In this document: in pieces, positions 17,848 to 27,206 of the stretch
Layout: the number at the start of each line of letters is the position of its first letter
Position numbering within the stretch: position 1 is the stretch's first letter
Assembly (NCBI RefSeq): GCF_004025585.1
Contig: NZ_QTZO01000002.1
Location: 248,001-312,000 of the forward strand
Origin: Pseudodesulfovibrio sp. S3
GTDB taxonomy: Bacteria > Desulfobacterota > Desulfovibrionia > Desulfovibrionales > Desulfovibrionaceae
DNA: 64,000 bases
Direction of reading: 5' to 3'
The notes under the pieces: model-generated
What the model saw: only the letters and a program-made list of their open reading frames with translations
Database searches by the model: none
Told to the model about the DNA's origin: nothing
Translations under genes and position numbers: made by a program

Positions 17848-18669
17848 ATGCTCAATTTTCACGTTGATCATGCGAAATGCACCCAGTGCGGGGAATGCGC
17901 CAAGGACTGTATGCCGCAAATAATCGAAATGGCCGATTATCCGTTCATCGCCGAAGACAAGGAATCGCTGTGCATCCAATGCCAGCATTGCCTGGCCATC
18001 TGCAAACCGGGGGCCTTGAGCATTCTGGGCAAGGATCCCGAGGATAGTCTGCCGCTCAAGGGGAATCTGCCTGTGCCCGAACAGATGGAAACCCTGCTCA
18101 TGGGGCGGAGATCCACGCGGAGATACAAGAAGGAAGGCGTGGACCCAAAGCTCATCCATCACCTTCTGGAAGTGGTGTCCCATGCACCCACTGCGGTGAA
18201 CAACCGATCCACATTGTTGACGGTCATCGACGACCCGGCGGTCATGGATGTCTTCCGGGAGATGACTACCGAGGCTGCGCTCAAAGCGCTCCGTGACGAC
18301 GCAATCCCCGAAGCTATGGAACGGATAGCAACGTATCTCGAGGGCTGTAAAAACGGTAATGACGTCATCTTCCGCGGGGCACCGCACCTGCTCGTCGCCT
18401 CCTGCCCGAAGGATGCTCTCGCCCCTGAACCGGATTGTTTCATCGCCCTGAGCTATTTCGAATTGCTGGCCAACAGTCACGGCCTCGGAACGGTTTGGGA
18501 CGGCATCGCCAAGGCCGTGCTGACCATGATCGCCCCGGACGTGTGCACGAAGCTGGGCATCCCCGATGACCACAGGATCGTGTACATGATGGCCTTCGGC
18601 AAACCCGCATTGAAATACCATCGTACGGTACAGCGGCCCGGCGGCTCCATACGCCGAGTGACCCTGTAA
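17848..18669 (+). CDS. Ferredoxin-nitroreductase fusion (Fd-NFR family)
   Basis: 273 residues; CAGGAGAA precedes the ATG. Two [4Fe-4S] motifs, CTQCGECAKDC and CIQCQHCLAIC, occupy the first 50 residues. They are followed by an FMN-dependent nitroreductase domain starting at MGRRSTRRYKKEGVD (about residues 86-100) and ending with the usual DHRIVYMMAFGKP. The domain order fits a flavoprotein that takes electrons from an internal ferredoxin module; the physiological substrate is unknown. Single gene with its own terminator (18676-18700). Confidence 0.92.
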   Translation: MLNFHVDHAKCTQCGECAKDCMPQIIEMADYPFIAEDKESLCIQCQHCLAICKPGALSILGKDPEDSLPLKGNLPVPEQMETLLMGRRSTRRYKKEGVDPKLIHHLLEVVSHAPTAVNNRSTLLTVIDDPAVMDVFREMTTEAALKALRDDAIPEAMERIATYLEGCKNGNDVIFRGAPHLLVASCPKDALAPEPDCFIALSYFELLANSHGLGTVWDGIAKAVLTMIAPDVCTKLGIPDDHRIVYMMAFGKPALKYHRTVQRPGGSIRRVTL

Positions 18670-18675
18670 TGAAGA

Positions 18676-18702
18676 AAGGCCCCGGTCATCCGGGGCCTTT
18701 TC
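18676..18702 (+). terminator. Intrinsic terminator of nitroreductase gene
   Basis: AAGGCCCCGG - tcat - CCGGGGCCTT followed by TT. Further along, an imperfect hairpin (GCGCCC/CCCTGT arms, 18721-18765) lies before the convergent NhaB gene and may serve it. Confidence 0.88.
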
Positions 18703-18789
18703 ATCAGGATCAATAAGAGTGCGCCCTCCCCTGTCGCAAGGGGTTGCTGTAACAGGGTCGGGCGCGCCACATGGTTGTGGCTGGTTCGG

Positions 18790-20412
18790 TTAGAGAAGGT
18801 AGTTGACCGCAGCCAGGCCCACCAACGACATGGTGATGGTGTAGGGCAGCGCCAACATGACCATACGGCCGTAGGACAGCCGAATGACCGGCGCAAGGGC
18901 CGAGGTCAGCAGGAAGAGGAACGCGGCCTGACCATTGGGAGTGGCGACACTGGGGATGTTGGTACCCGTGTTGATGGCCACGGCCAGCTTGTCCAGGTTC
19001 AACATGACTTCCTGAGCCCGGGCCGCAGCGGCCTGGGGCAGGGTGGCCAGGACATCGGCGCGCGCGACATGGGGGTCGGTCAGCTTGTCCATCAGCGCCT
19101 GCCCGGTCATGCCGATATCCGGAATGGCGCCCAGGACATTGACGAAATGAAGCTTGGTTTCAGATATGTATACCGTTGCCACGAACACGTTGTCCGAGAT
19201 GGCGGAAAGCAGGCCGTTGGCGCAGTAGTATGCGACGAGCTGGGATTGGCCCTTGAGGTGAAGCACGTATTCGATGATGGGGTGGAACAGTCCCTGGTCG
19301 TGGATGACCGCGACAACGGAAAAGAAGACCACCAGAAGCGCCGTGAACGGCAGGGCTTCTTCAAATGCCTTGCCCAGGCGATGCTCTTCGACGATACCGT
19401 TCATGGCTGTCAGCAGAATGATTACGGACAGGCCGATAATACCGACGGCGGCAAGGTGAAAACCGAGGGCCAGGACGAGCCAGATTCCGGTCAGGGCCTG
19501 CACGACCAAACGGATTTTTCCGCTCTGTCCCTGCTTCTCTTCCATCTGAATGGCGGTTTCCAACAGGTGAGACCGGATGTTGCCGGGCATCTGCGCGCCA
19601 TATCCGAACAGATGAAACGCTTCAACGGCAACACAGGTCAGCATACCGGTGAAGAAAACCGGCATGGATACAGGCATGACTTCCAGGAAGAACGGGACGA
19701 AATGCCATCCCATCTCGCCGCCTATGAGCAGGTTCTGAGGCTCGCCTACCAGGGTACACACGCCGCCCAGGGCCGTACCCACGGCACCGTGCATCATGAG
19801 ATTGCGCAGAAACGCGCGGAATTCCCTCAAGTCCTCCCTGCCCTTGTCCTTGACTGGACTGTCGTCGACGAGGTCGTGCGGTCCCTGGAGGGTCTTGCCC
19901 GAGGCGAACCGATGATAGACATTATAGAAGCCAAAGGCCACGGCCATGATCACGGCGGTGACGGTAAGGGCATCCAGAAAGGCGGAAAGAAATGCGCCGG
20001 CAAAGCAGAAAAGCAGGGAAATGAGCATCTTGGAACGGACCCGAACCAGAATGCGCGTGAAGGTGAACTGGAGGAACTCCTTCATGAAGTAGATGCCCGC
20101 AACCATGAAGATCAGCAGCAGAATGACTTCAAAGTTCTTCAGGGCTTCATGATAGACCGTTTCCGGGGAGGTCATCTTCAGGGCGACCGCTTCCAGGGCG
20201 AGCAGACCGCCTGCAGGCAGGGGATAACACTTGAGGGCCATGGCCAGAGTGAAGATGAATTCGGCGATAAGCGCCCACCCTGCCACAAAGGGATCCACAC
20301 CGAACATGAGGAAGGGGTTCAGGATCAGGAAAGAAATGATGGTCAGTTTGTACCAGGTCGGCGCACTGCCGAGAAAATTTTGAAAAAAGGCTTGAAGGGG
20401 TGATGGACGCAT
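18790..20412 (-). CDS. nhaB: Na+/H+ antiporter NhaB
   Basis: 540 residues, hydrophobic throughout with about 12 membrane segments. The start region ([20 protein letters not shown]) and internal [20 protein letters not shown] and [15 protein letters not shown] are characteristic of NhaB. The ATG follows CGGAG at normal spacing. It extrudes sodium in exchange for protons, as expected for a marine or brackish organism, and fits with the glycine-betaine genes at 34.6-38.8 kb. Transcribed alone leftward. Confidence 0.92.
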   Translation of the reverse strand: MRPSPLQAFFQNFLGSAPTWYKLTIISFLILNPFLMFGVDPFVAGWALIAEFIFTLAMALKCYPLPAGGLLALEAVALKMTSPETVYHEALKNFEVILLLIFMVAGIYFMKEFLQFTFTRILVRVRSKMLISLLFCFAGAFLSAFLDALTVTAVIMAVAFGFYNVYHRFASGKTLQGPHDLVDDSPVKDKGREDLREFRAFLRNLMMHGAVGTALGGVCTLVGEPQNLLIGGEMGWHFVPFFLEVMPVSMPVFFTGMLTCVAVEAFHLFGYGAQMPGNIRSHLLETAIQMEEKQGQSGKIRLVVQALTGIWLVLALGFHLAAVGIIGLSVIILLTAMNGIVEEHRLGKAFEEALPFTALLVVFFSVVAVIHDQGLFHPIIEYVLHLKGQSQLVAYYCANGLLSAISDNVFVATVYISETKLHFVNVLGAIPDIGMTGQALMDKLTDPHVARADVLATLPQAAAARAQEVMLNLDKLAVAINTGTNIPSVATPNGQAAFLFLLTSALAPVIRLSYGRMVMLALPYTITMSLVGLAAVNYLL

Positions 20413-20721
20413 TACTATCTCCGTGTAAGGTCAACGATATAATTACTTTAATACAACGAATCCAGCCAATTTGAACTGCATTCAAGCGCCACTCAAACCA
20501 CCCGGAGAGTGACGCATCGAAATCATCAAAGACACTTGCTCGACCAAGTAAATATTCCTCTCCACAGATCTTATCAAGACCCCAAACGCATATTATGCAA
20601 ATCGATATACGCTTGGATATCCATTCAACCCATCTTGAGAGTCTTTGGTTTGAAACCGGGTTCACAGCATGCCCGTTCGGTTTCATGATCAGCCAAAAGC
20701 CCGGAATCGGACATGCAAAAG

Positions 20722-20750
20722 GCGCTGGAGCAGTGAGCCTGCTCCAGCGC
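20722..20750 (-). terminator. Intrinsic terminator of SLC13 permease operon
   Basis: Perfect 12-bp arms (20722-20733, 20739-20750) with a 5-nt loop; on the minus strand CTTTTGC follows. The rest of the 20413-20764 gap shows no gene and presumably contains the nhaB promoter. Confidence 0.85.
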
Positions 20751-20764
20751 TTCTGCAAACGGTT

Positions 20765-22561
20765 CTAATAGAAGAGCATCAAGGCTGTTATCATGACCAC
20801 CATATACAGGACGGTCATGCCTGCACCGGCCCTGACGTAGTCGATGGTCTTGTATCCGCCGGGACGCATTATCAATGCATTGACCTGATGGGTCGGCAAC
20901 ACGAAGGTATTCGAAGCCGCCAGGGCAACCGTCAGGGCGGCAATACGCGGATCGACCCCCGCATTGATGGCCATGTTCATGGACAGCGGCACCAACAGCA
21001 CCGTTGCGCCGACATTGGATGCGACCAGGGTGAAGAACGAGGTCAGGATACCGATGACGGTCAACAGGATCACGGGCGTGGGAGCCCCGAGCGCGGCCAT
21101 GATGGTGTCGGCGATATACTTGGCTGCACCTGTGTTTTCAAAGGCCATGCCCAACGGGATAAGGCCGCCAAGGAGGAAGACTGTCATCCAGTCCACCGAC
21201 TGGTACGCCTCGTCGATGGTCAGGACCTTCGTCAGGATCATGCCCAAGGCGCCTGCCAGCAGGGCAATGGAGAGCTGGACATGGAAACCGAGGATCATGA
21301 CCAGGGAAACCGCCAGCCACATCAGGGCGATCTTGGCCTTCTCCGTACGGAGGATCTCGCCCTTCACATCCTCGGTGAAGACCAGCTCGTGGCCCTCCTT
21401 CAGCATGTGGAACATTTCCCAGCGGCCATGCAGCAGAATGGCGTCACCGGACTCGATCTTGAAACTGTACAGGCCGCTGACGAACAGCTTGTCGCCGCGG
21501 AAGATGGCAAGGGGGGAAACCTTGAACCTCTCGCGCAAACGGATGTCCGCCAGGGTTTCGCCCACCAACTCGGAACGGGGCGTCACCAATCCTTCCATGA
21601 CTCCCGCATTGTTGGGTGAAAGCTCTTCGGCGAAAGAGGCCAGCTCGGGTTGCAGTTCCCAGCCCAGGTTCTCTGCCATGTGCTCAACCATTTCCCGGGG
21701 ACCGAACAAGACCAGATGATCTCCCGCCTGGATATTCTCCGTGGCGTCAGGGGCAAACACCTGTGTTCCATCCTCGCGGGCTATGGCAACGATTGTCGAG
21801 AAGTACAGGGGGCGCAATTCAAGGGCCATGATCTCCGTGTCGTTGCTCCAGCTCTGCGGCACATGCAGCTCATGCAGCGAACCGATGCCCTGATAGGTTC
21901 CGGCAAGGGCGGAAGACATGGGACCGGCGATTTCATCCACGCCCTTGGAGGGCAGGATGAAGCGACCGAAAAAGATGAAATATCCAAGAGCCGCCGCGAT
22001 CAGCAGCAGGCCTACAGGCGTCACGCTGAACAACCCGAAGGTGTCATAGTGCTTGCCGCCGACGACCATCAGGTCGTTGAGAAGAATCAGCGGACTGGAA
22101 CCGACAAGGGTAAGGCAACCGCCGATGATTGCGCAAAAGCCCATGGGCATGAGCAGACGCCCGATGGGCACCCCTGTCTGGTTGCCGATACGTTTGGCTG
22201 CAGGAAGAAACAGTGCAGCTGCGCCGATGTTCTGCATGAACCCGGAGATGACCGCCACGGTACCCGCGATCAAGGTCATGATGCGCGTTTCGCTTTTTCC
22301 TGCAAACCGCAGAATAACCCTGGCCATCGAATTCATGACGCCGGTCTTGTCCAGGCCGGCGCCGATGATGATGACTGCTATGATGGAAACGACCGCGTTG
22401 CTGCTCAAACCGCTGATGGCCTGTTTTGGTGTTACCAGCCCGAGCAGGGGCAGCAACACCATCATTATGATGCCGACGACATCCACCCGAACCCATTCGA
22501 ATATAAAAAGCAGCACGGCAAAGCCGAGTACTGCCATGACCATAATAATCTCTGGAGTCAT
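20765..22561 (-). CDS. SLC13-family permease with two RCK_C (TrkA-C) domains
   Basis: 598 residues. About eleven membrane segments of the DASS/SLC13 type are split by a soluble insert (about residues 210-390) with two TrkA-C-like domains (LELRPLYFSTIVAIAREDGT and RFKVSPLAIFRGDKLFVSG). The signature NVGATVLLVPLSMNMAINAG is near the C-terminus. Such transporters carry sulfate, dicarboxylates or other anions with sodium; in sulfate reducers sulfate is a reasonable guess. AAGGTAG precedes the ATG. It forms an operon with the USP-like gene 52 bp upstream, behind a possible sigma-54 promoter. Confidence 0.9.
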   Translation of the reverse strand: MTPEIIMVMAVLGFAVLLFIFEWVRVDVVGIIMMVLLPLLGLVTPKQAISGLSSNAVVSIIAVIIIGAGLDKTGVMNSMARVILRFAGKSETRIMTLIAGTVAVISGFMQNIGAAALFLPAAKRIGNQTGVPIGRLLMPMGFCAIIGGCLTLVGSSPLILLNDLMVVGGKHYDTFGLFSVTPVGLLLIAAALGYFIFFGRFILPSKGVDEIAGPMSSALAGTYQGIGSLHELHVPQSWSNDTEIMALELRPLYFSTIVAIAREDGTQVFAPDATENIQAGDHLVLFGPREMVEHMAENLGWELQPELASFAEELSPNNAGVMEGLVTPRSELVGETLADIRLRERFKVSPLAIFRGDKLFVSGLYSFKIESGDAILLHGRWEMFHMLKEGHELVFTEDVKGEILRTEKAKIALMWLAVSLVMILGFHVQLSIALLAGALGMILTKVLTIDEAYQSVDWMTVFLLGGLIPLGMAFENTGAAKYIADTIMAALGAPTPVILLTVIGILTSFFTLVASNVGATVLLVPLSMNMAINAGVDPRIAALTVALAASNTFVLPTHQVNALIMRPGGYKTIDYVRAGAGMTVLYMVVMITALMLFY

Positions 22562-22613
22562 GAGTCTACCTTGTCTGAGTAAAATCTAACTGTGAATATG
22601 AGAGCGAATACTA

Positions 22614-23225
22614 TTATTTCACTCGCAACATGGCCCGTGTGTACACAGGAATGATCTGCTTGCGTGAGGTCTGACTGACCACGTCATCCATGACGTATCG
22701 GAAAGCCTCGTCCTCGCTGTACAAACGCGCAACGACGGAAACTTCCGCACCCTGTTCGACGACATGGGCAAATTGCAATCCCGCGTCTGCCGCCTTGCAG
22801 GCGAAGGTGGCAACATTCTTTTCAGACTCCATGCGGAAGCTGCTGAAATTGTCGCCCTGTTCATCCAGGTTGAGTGCCACGATGCCACTCTTGGTCTTGG
22901 AAGCCATATCAACAGCATATTCCATGACATCTTCGGAAAAAGTGCACCCTTTGCAAAGAATGAGTATCTTGCATTCACTACGAGTACATGCTGTGGTTGC
23001 CATGGCTGTTTTTACGGATTCGGGACGAACGTTCTCTTTCAATTCCGTCGCCCAGATTCTTTTGATTAACTTCTTCAAGAAGAGCCCCCTTTCATTTCTC
23101 GTCGCATATAGATGTTGTTCGCGGTTGATAGCCCAGGTGCCGACACTGCACGTGTTGCACTGAGCCTTTGCCGTTGCCGCATAATGCCTGCCGAAAAACC
23201 CCTTAACAGTCTGCGTCGCTGTCAT
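22614..23225 (-). CDS. Universal-stress-like protein with extended N-terminus
   Basis: 203 residues from ATG 23225 (AGGAG six bases upstream). Residues 85-200 resemble a UspA fold: KILILCKGCTFSEDVMEYAV, GIVALNLDEQ and alternating strands and helices to the end. The first 80 residues are basic and Cys-containing (QCNTCSVGT) and I do not recognise them. The ATP-binding G-X2-G-X9-G motif of classical UspA is not evident. The gene precedes the SLC13 permease with a 52-bp gap; USP domains are often paired with such permeases as regulators. Confidence 0.65.
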   Translation of the reverse strand: MTATQTVKGFFGRHYAATAKAQCNTCSVGTWAINREQHLYATRNERGLFLKKLIKRIWATELKENVRPESVKTAMATTACTRSECKILILCKGCTFSEDVMEYAVDMASKTKSGIVALNLDEQGDNFSSFRMESEKNVATFACKAADAGLQFAHVVEQGAEVSVVARLYSEDEAFRYVMDDVVSQTSRKQIIPVYTRAMLRVK

Positions 23226-23274
23226 GCCTGACTCCTGTTTCTTCTTTCTGTGTTTGCTTCTTCACTGTTCAGCT

Positions 23275-23290
23275 ATCAAGAACCACGCCA
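23275..23290 (-). promoter_or_regulatory. Sigma-54-like -24/-12 promoter for the USP/SLC13 operon
   Basis: On the minus strand: TGGCGTG-N4-TTGAT, close to the consensus TGGCACG-N4-TTGCW. The -24 GG is intact; the -12 C is replaced by A. It lies about 50 bases before the start codon at 23225, with possible enhancer sites further upstream. Confidence 0.5.
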
Positions 23291-23362
23291 GTCTTTTTTT
23301 GAAAGATAACATGTTTATATTATTATATTTTTAAGATAGCCACTGTTGCCAAACCCGACAAA

Positions 23363-23458
23363 CCGTTGCCGATAGCAACACCGTGGAGACAGGCAAACAG
23401 CAACACCCCCTGGAAATGCCGGTTGCCAGCGCATACGAAACTGTTGCGATTTGCAGCA
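23363..23458. promoter_or_regulatory. Two NtrC-type enhancer-like sites
   Basis: CGTTGC-N5-GCAACA (GTTGC 23365-23369, GCAAC 23375-23379) and TGTTGC-N5-GCAGCA (23442-23458) share one pattern, TGTTGC-N5-GCAACA. Extra half-sites lie at 23344-23349 and 23397-23436. They sit 75-180 bp upstream of the sigma-54-like promoter, the usual distance for an enhancer-binding protein. The remaining part of the 23226-23816 gap shows no gene. Confidence 0.45.
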
Positions 23459-23816
23459 CAAGAACGCAGGCCGCCAATTTGGATGAGGAGCAAATGCCCT
23501 ATTTTCGGACAAGAATGCCCGAACAGGAAAAATCTTACATTTACTTTTTCAATAAAACTCTGTGAATACAGACCATTACAGAATCACTTGTGTGATTTAT
23601 CACAAAATCAGCCGAATCCACCTCCGCTGCACTGCAGACAAACCGGGTGTGTTACACATTGCAATGTTAACAGCCTATTTGAATCATGGTATTTGGTAAC
23701 AGCGCCTTGAGCATGGGGTTCAGCCGGTACCGGCTTGTCCGGTGCGACATTGATGTAGCTCTTGCCGCGAGTCCTCGCACACAACGCCTTCCTCAAATTT
23801 GCCGGAGATTGCAGCG

Positions 23817-25865
23817 ATGAAGTGGTTTCAACGGAAGAGTGGTGATGGAACGCCTGGAGATGTCCAACCTCCCGTCGAACCTGAAAAAAAGATGGAACAG
23901 GTTGACTCCGTAGTGGATTCGTTCCGTAAACGCGTGGAGTCTGCCGGGCTGCCCGGACCGATTCTCGTTGCAGCCCGTGATGAATACGAACGGCTCGCCA
24001 AGGTAGACAAGTCTTCCCCGGAATATGCCATAGGGTACAACTATCTCGAATTCATCCTGTCCTTGCCCTGGAACGTCACCACAAAGGACGATCTTGATCT
24101 CGATCGGGCCGAGACGATTCTCGACGCCCGACACCATGGCCTGGGCCAGGTCAAGGAACGCATCCTGGAATTCCTGGCGGTGAAGAACCTGCACGGCCGC
24201 CATGAGACTAAAATACTGCTGGCCGACGACGAGCTCATTGCCAGGGAAAACCTTTCATTGGTCTTCGAACGTGAGGGCTTCACCGTGACCGCCGTGGCCA
24301 ACGGCCTGGAGGCCGTGGCCGCCATGGAACGCGACCCTGCGGACGTCGTGGTGACGGACCTGAAGATGGAGTGCATGGACGGCCTGGAACTCCTGGAAGC
24401 GCTCCGCCGCCGCTGGCCCGACACCGGCGTCATCATGCTCACGGGCTATGCCACCGTGAAGACGGCCGTCACCGCCATGCGCAAGGGCGCGGACCAATAC
24501 CTGAGCAAGCCGGTCAACCTGACCAAGCTTCGCGATTACGTCTATGACCTGTTGCAGAAGAACCACCGGGCCCAGCACCTGCGCGGTCCCGTCCTGTGCT
24601 TCACCGGGCCTCCCGGCACGGGCAAGACGTCCATAGGCCAGGCCATTGCCGAGGCCATGGGCCGCAAGTTCTTCCGCCTTTCCCTGGCGGGCTTGCGCGA
24701 CGAGGCAGAGCTTCGCGGCCACCGGCGCACGTATGTCGGGGCCATGGCCGGCAGGATTCTGCAGGGAATCCAGAAGGTCGGGGTACGAAATCCCGTGATC
24801 ATGCTCGATGAGATGGACAAGATCATTCAGGATTTTCAGGGCGACGCCACATCGGTGCTCCTCGAACTTCTCGACCCGGAGCAGAACACCGCTTTCGCCG
24901 ACCATTATCTCGGGCTTCCCTTCGACCTTTCCGGCGTCATGTTCATCGCCACGGCCAACGTCGTTGAGCGGTTGCCCGCCCCCCTTCGGGATCGCATGGA
25001 AGAAATCGAATTCTCAAGCTACACGATCAAGGAAAAACAGGAAATCGCCACCCGCTTCCTGATTCCGAAGCAGCTCTACCAGCATGGATTGAAGGAAAAC
25101 TCGATCCGCGTTCTCCCGGACGCGGTCAGGCGCCTGATCCTGGATTATACGCGCGAATCCGGCCTGCGGGGGCTGGAAAAGCAGATCGCCTCCCTATGCC
25201 GCAAACTGGCGCGGCAGACCCTGGCCCACGGCGAGACCTCCGATATCCGTGAAGTGAACGGCGACGACATCCCGGAGATCATGGGGGCGACACCCCACTT
25301 CACGACCGTGGCCCGGTCCACGGCCAAGGTCGGATTGGCAACGGGACTGGTCTGGACAGAGGTCGGGGGAGACATCATCTTTGTCGAGACGGCCCGGATG
25401 CGCGGCAACAAACAGCTCATCCTTACCGGCTCCCTGGGCGAAGTCCTGCGGGAGTCGGCGCAAACAGCCCTGAGCTACATCCGCAGCCACGCCGAACAAT
25501 TCGGCATTTCACCGGACTTCTTCGAATCCTCGGACATCCATGTCCACATCCCTGCAGGTGCCGTGACCAAGGAAGGCCCCTCGGCCGGACTGACCATAGC
25601 CATAGCCCTCCTGTCACTGCTGACGGAGCGCCCCGTGCGCCAGGACATGGCCTTCACAGGAGAACTCTCCCTTCTGGGCGAGGTGCTGCCCGTGGGAGGC
25701 ATACGGGAAAAGATCATGGCGGCGGCCCGGGCGGGCATTCGGACGGTCGTGCTGCCGGAAAAATGCGAACGGGCCGTGCATTCCCTTGAGGAGGACGTGC
25801 TTGAAGGCCTGGATATCCGTCTGGTCCACGGACTGGACGACGCGGTGGATCTGGCGCTGTTGTAG
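23817..25865 (+). CDS. Lon-type AAA+ serine protease with inserted response-regulator receiver domain
   Basis: 682 residues from ATG 23817 (GGAG nine bases upstream). Order: short hydrophilic N-terminus; Lon helical segment (about 65-125, NYLEFILSLPWN ... GLGQVKERILEFLAVK); a complete receiver domain (131-250) with acidic pair Asp137/Asp138, phospho-acceptor Asp181, Thr209 and Lys231; then AAA+ with Walker A GPPGTGKT (264-271) and Walker B MLDE; sensor region; and a Lon proteolytic domain with catalytic Ser589 in GPSAG and Lys632. The usual roughly 200-residue N-terminal substrate-binding domain of LonA is missing. All key catalytic and phosphorylation residues are present, so it should be an active ATP-dependent protease switched by phosphorylation. 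The kinase/regulator pair at 25872-28624 is convergent and adjacent. Confidence 0.93.
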   Translation: MKWFQRKSGDGTPGDVQPPVEPEKKMEQVDSVVDSFRKRVESAGLPGPILVAARDEYERLAKVDKSSPEYAIGYNYLEFILSLPWNVTTKDDLDLDRAETILDARHHGLGQVKERILEFLAVKNLHGRHETKILLADDELIARENLSLVFEREGFTVTAVANGLEAVAAMERDPADVVVTDLKMECMDGLELLEALRRRWPDTGVIMLTGYATVKTAVTAMRKGADQYLSKPVNLTKLRDYVYDLLQKNHRAQHLRGPVLCFTGPPGTGKTSIGQAIAEAMGRKFFRLSLAGLRDEAELRGHRRTYVGAMAGRILQGIQKVGVRNPVIMLDEMDKIIQDFQGDATSVLLELLDPEQNTAFADHYLGLPFDLSGVMFIATANVVERLPAPLRDRMEEIEFSSYTIKEKQEIATRFLIPKQLYQHGLKENSIRVLPDAVRRLILDYTRESGLRGLEKQIASLCRKLARQTLAHGETSDIREVNGDDIPEIMGATPHFTTVARSTAKVGLATGLVWTEVGGDIIFVETARMRGNKQLILTGSLGEVLRESAQTALSYIRSHAEQFGISPDFFESSDIHVHIPAGAVTKEGPSAGLTIAIALLSLLTERPVRQDMAFTGELSLLGEVLPVGGIREKIMAAARAGIRTVVLPEKCERAVHSLEEDVLEGLDIRLVHGLDDAVDLALL

Positions 25866-25871
25866 CCGTTC

Positions 25872-27206
25872 CTATTCCATGCTGTGGCGCTTGAGCTTGC
25901 GCCAGAGCGAAACCCTGTCGATCCCGAGGATGATGGCGGCCTGCGTCTTGTTGCCGCCGGTAGCCCGCAATACTTTTTCAATATGACGCCGCTCCACCTC
26001 TTCCAGGGTTTGCAACGGCTTTTCCCGGGGGGCCATCCGAACCTCGTCGGGCAGCAGATCCGGGGTGAAGACACTCCCCCTGGCCAGGGCCAATGCGCGT
26101 TGAACGATGTTCTCCAACTCGCGGACATTGCCTGGGAAATAGTAATTCATGAGGATGTCCAGCGCTTCCTGAGAGATCGACGCCAGCGCATGATCCGAAG
26201 TCCGGTGCTTTTCCAGAAAGTGACCGACAAGGACCGGAATGTCTTCCCGGTGCTCGCGCAGCGGCGGGGCCGACAGGGTGACGACATTGAGCCGATAGAA
26301 CAGGTCCTGCCGGAATGTCCCGTTTGCCACGTTCTGTCTCAGGTCGCAGTTGGCAGCGGCGATGACCCGTATGTCCACGGGGATTTCCTGTGTCCCGCCG
26401 ACCCGCAAAAAGGTCCTTTCCTGCAACACGCGGAGCAGCTTGACCTGCATGTTCAACGGCAGTTCGCTGATTTCATCAAAGAAGACGGTCCCGCCGTCAG
26501 CGACCTCCAGGATTCCCTTCTGCCCGCGTTGCGCCCCGGTGAATGCTTCGCGCTCATGGCCGAACAGTTCCTTGTCCATGAGTTCCGCCGTGAACGTGCC
26601 GCAGTTGATCGCCATGAAGCGCTCTTCGGACCGGGAACTGAGCACGTGCACGCCCTGGGCGATCAGCTCCTTTCCGGTGCCCGTCTCACCCTGAATGAGC
26701 ACGTTGCAGCTCATGCCGGCGAGCTGCCTGACGGTTTTCTTGAGCCCCACAAGGGCGTCGCTCTGCCCGACCAGGGGAAAATCCTGCTTGCCCTTGGCGA
26801 GAACCTGCCTGAGGCGGAGCACTTCGACGGACAGGGCACGCTGCTCCAGGGCCTTGCGGACCTGCATCCTGAGCTCATCGAGATTGAAAGGCTTGGCAAC
26901 GTAGGAGTGCGCCCCCTTCTGCATGGCCTGGACCGCTGTCTGCACCGAAGCGTACCCCGTGATGACGATGACCTGGACCGGCGGCCGCATCTCCTTGGCT
27001 CTTTCCAGAACCTGGAGGCCGTCGATACCCGGCATCATCAGGTCGGTCAGGATGAGGTCATAATCCTGCTTCTCGAGCTCCTGCAAGGCCTTGTCGCCCG
27101 AGCTCACGGCCGTGACCGCATACCCTTCCTTGGACAGGATGTGGATGAGGTTGTCACGAGCGATGGCCTCGTCGTCGACCACCAGTATTTTGGCCTGGGT
27201 CAGCAT
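25872..27206 (-). CDS. Sigma-54-dependent response regulator, NtrC family
   Basis: 444 residues in three domains: receiver (1-125; acidic pocket Asp11/Asp12, phospho-acceptor Asp55, Lys105), AAA+ sigma-54 activator (about 145-380; Walker A GETGTGKE at 173-180), and C-terminal Fis-type helix-turn-helix (QAAIILGIDRVSLWRKLKRH). The sigma-54 contact loop, normally GAFTGA, reads EAFTGA (220-225). The gene overlaps the end of the kinase gene by seven bases, so the two are translated together. The stop is 6 bp from the stop of the receiver-Lon gene. Likely target: the sigma-54-like promoter at 23275-23290. Confidence 0.94.
   Translation of the reverse strand: MLTQAKILVVDDEAIARDNLIHILSKEGYAVTAVSSGDKALQELEKQDYDLILTDLMMPGIDGLQVLERAKEMRPPVQVIVITGYASVQTAVQAMQKGAHSYVAKPFNLDELRMQVRKALEQRALSVEVLRLRQVLAKGKQDFPLVGQSDALVGLKKTVRQLAGMSCNVLIQGETGTGKELIAQGVHVLSSRSEERFMAINCGTFTAELMDKELFGHEREAFTGAQRGQKGILEVADGGTVFFDEISELPLNMQVKLLRVLQERTFLRVGGTQEIPVDIRVIAAANCDLRQNVANGTFRQDLFYRLNVVTLSAPPLREHREDIPVLVGHFLEKHRTSDHALASISQEALDILMNYYFPGNVRELENIVQRALALARGSVFTPDLLPDEVRMAPREKPLQTLEEVERRHIEKVLRATGGNKTQAAIILGIDRVSLWRKLKRHSME

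Noticed and set aside
18775-20403. 542-codon plus-strand frame rich in Gly, Asp and His
   Set aside because: Complement of nhaB; composition is typical of an antisense frame of a membrane protein gene.
23397-23436. Sigma-54 promoter TGGAAATGCCGGTTGC on the plus strand
   Set aside because: The spacing between GG and GC is 11 rather than 10 bases, so it does not fit; its GTTGC is more likely a half-site of the enhancer motif.
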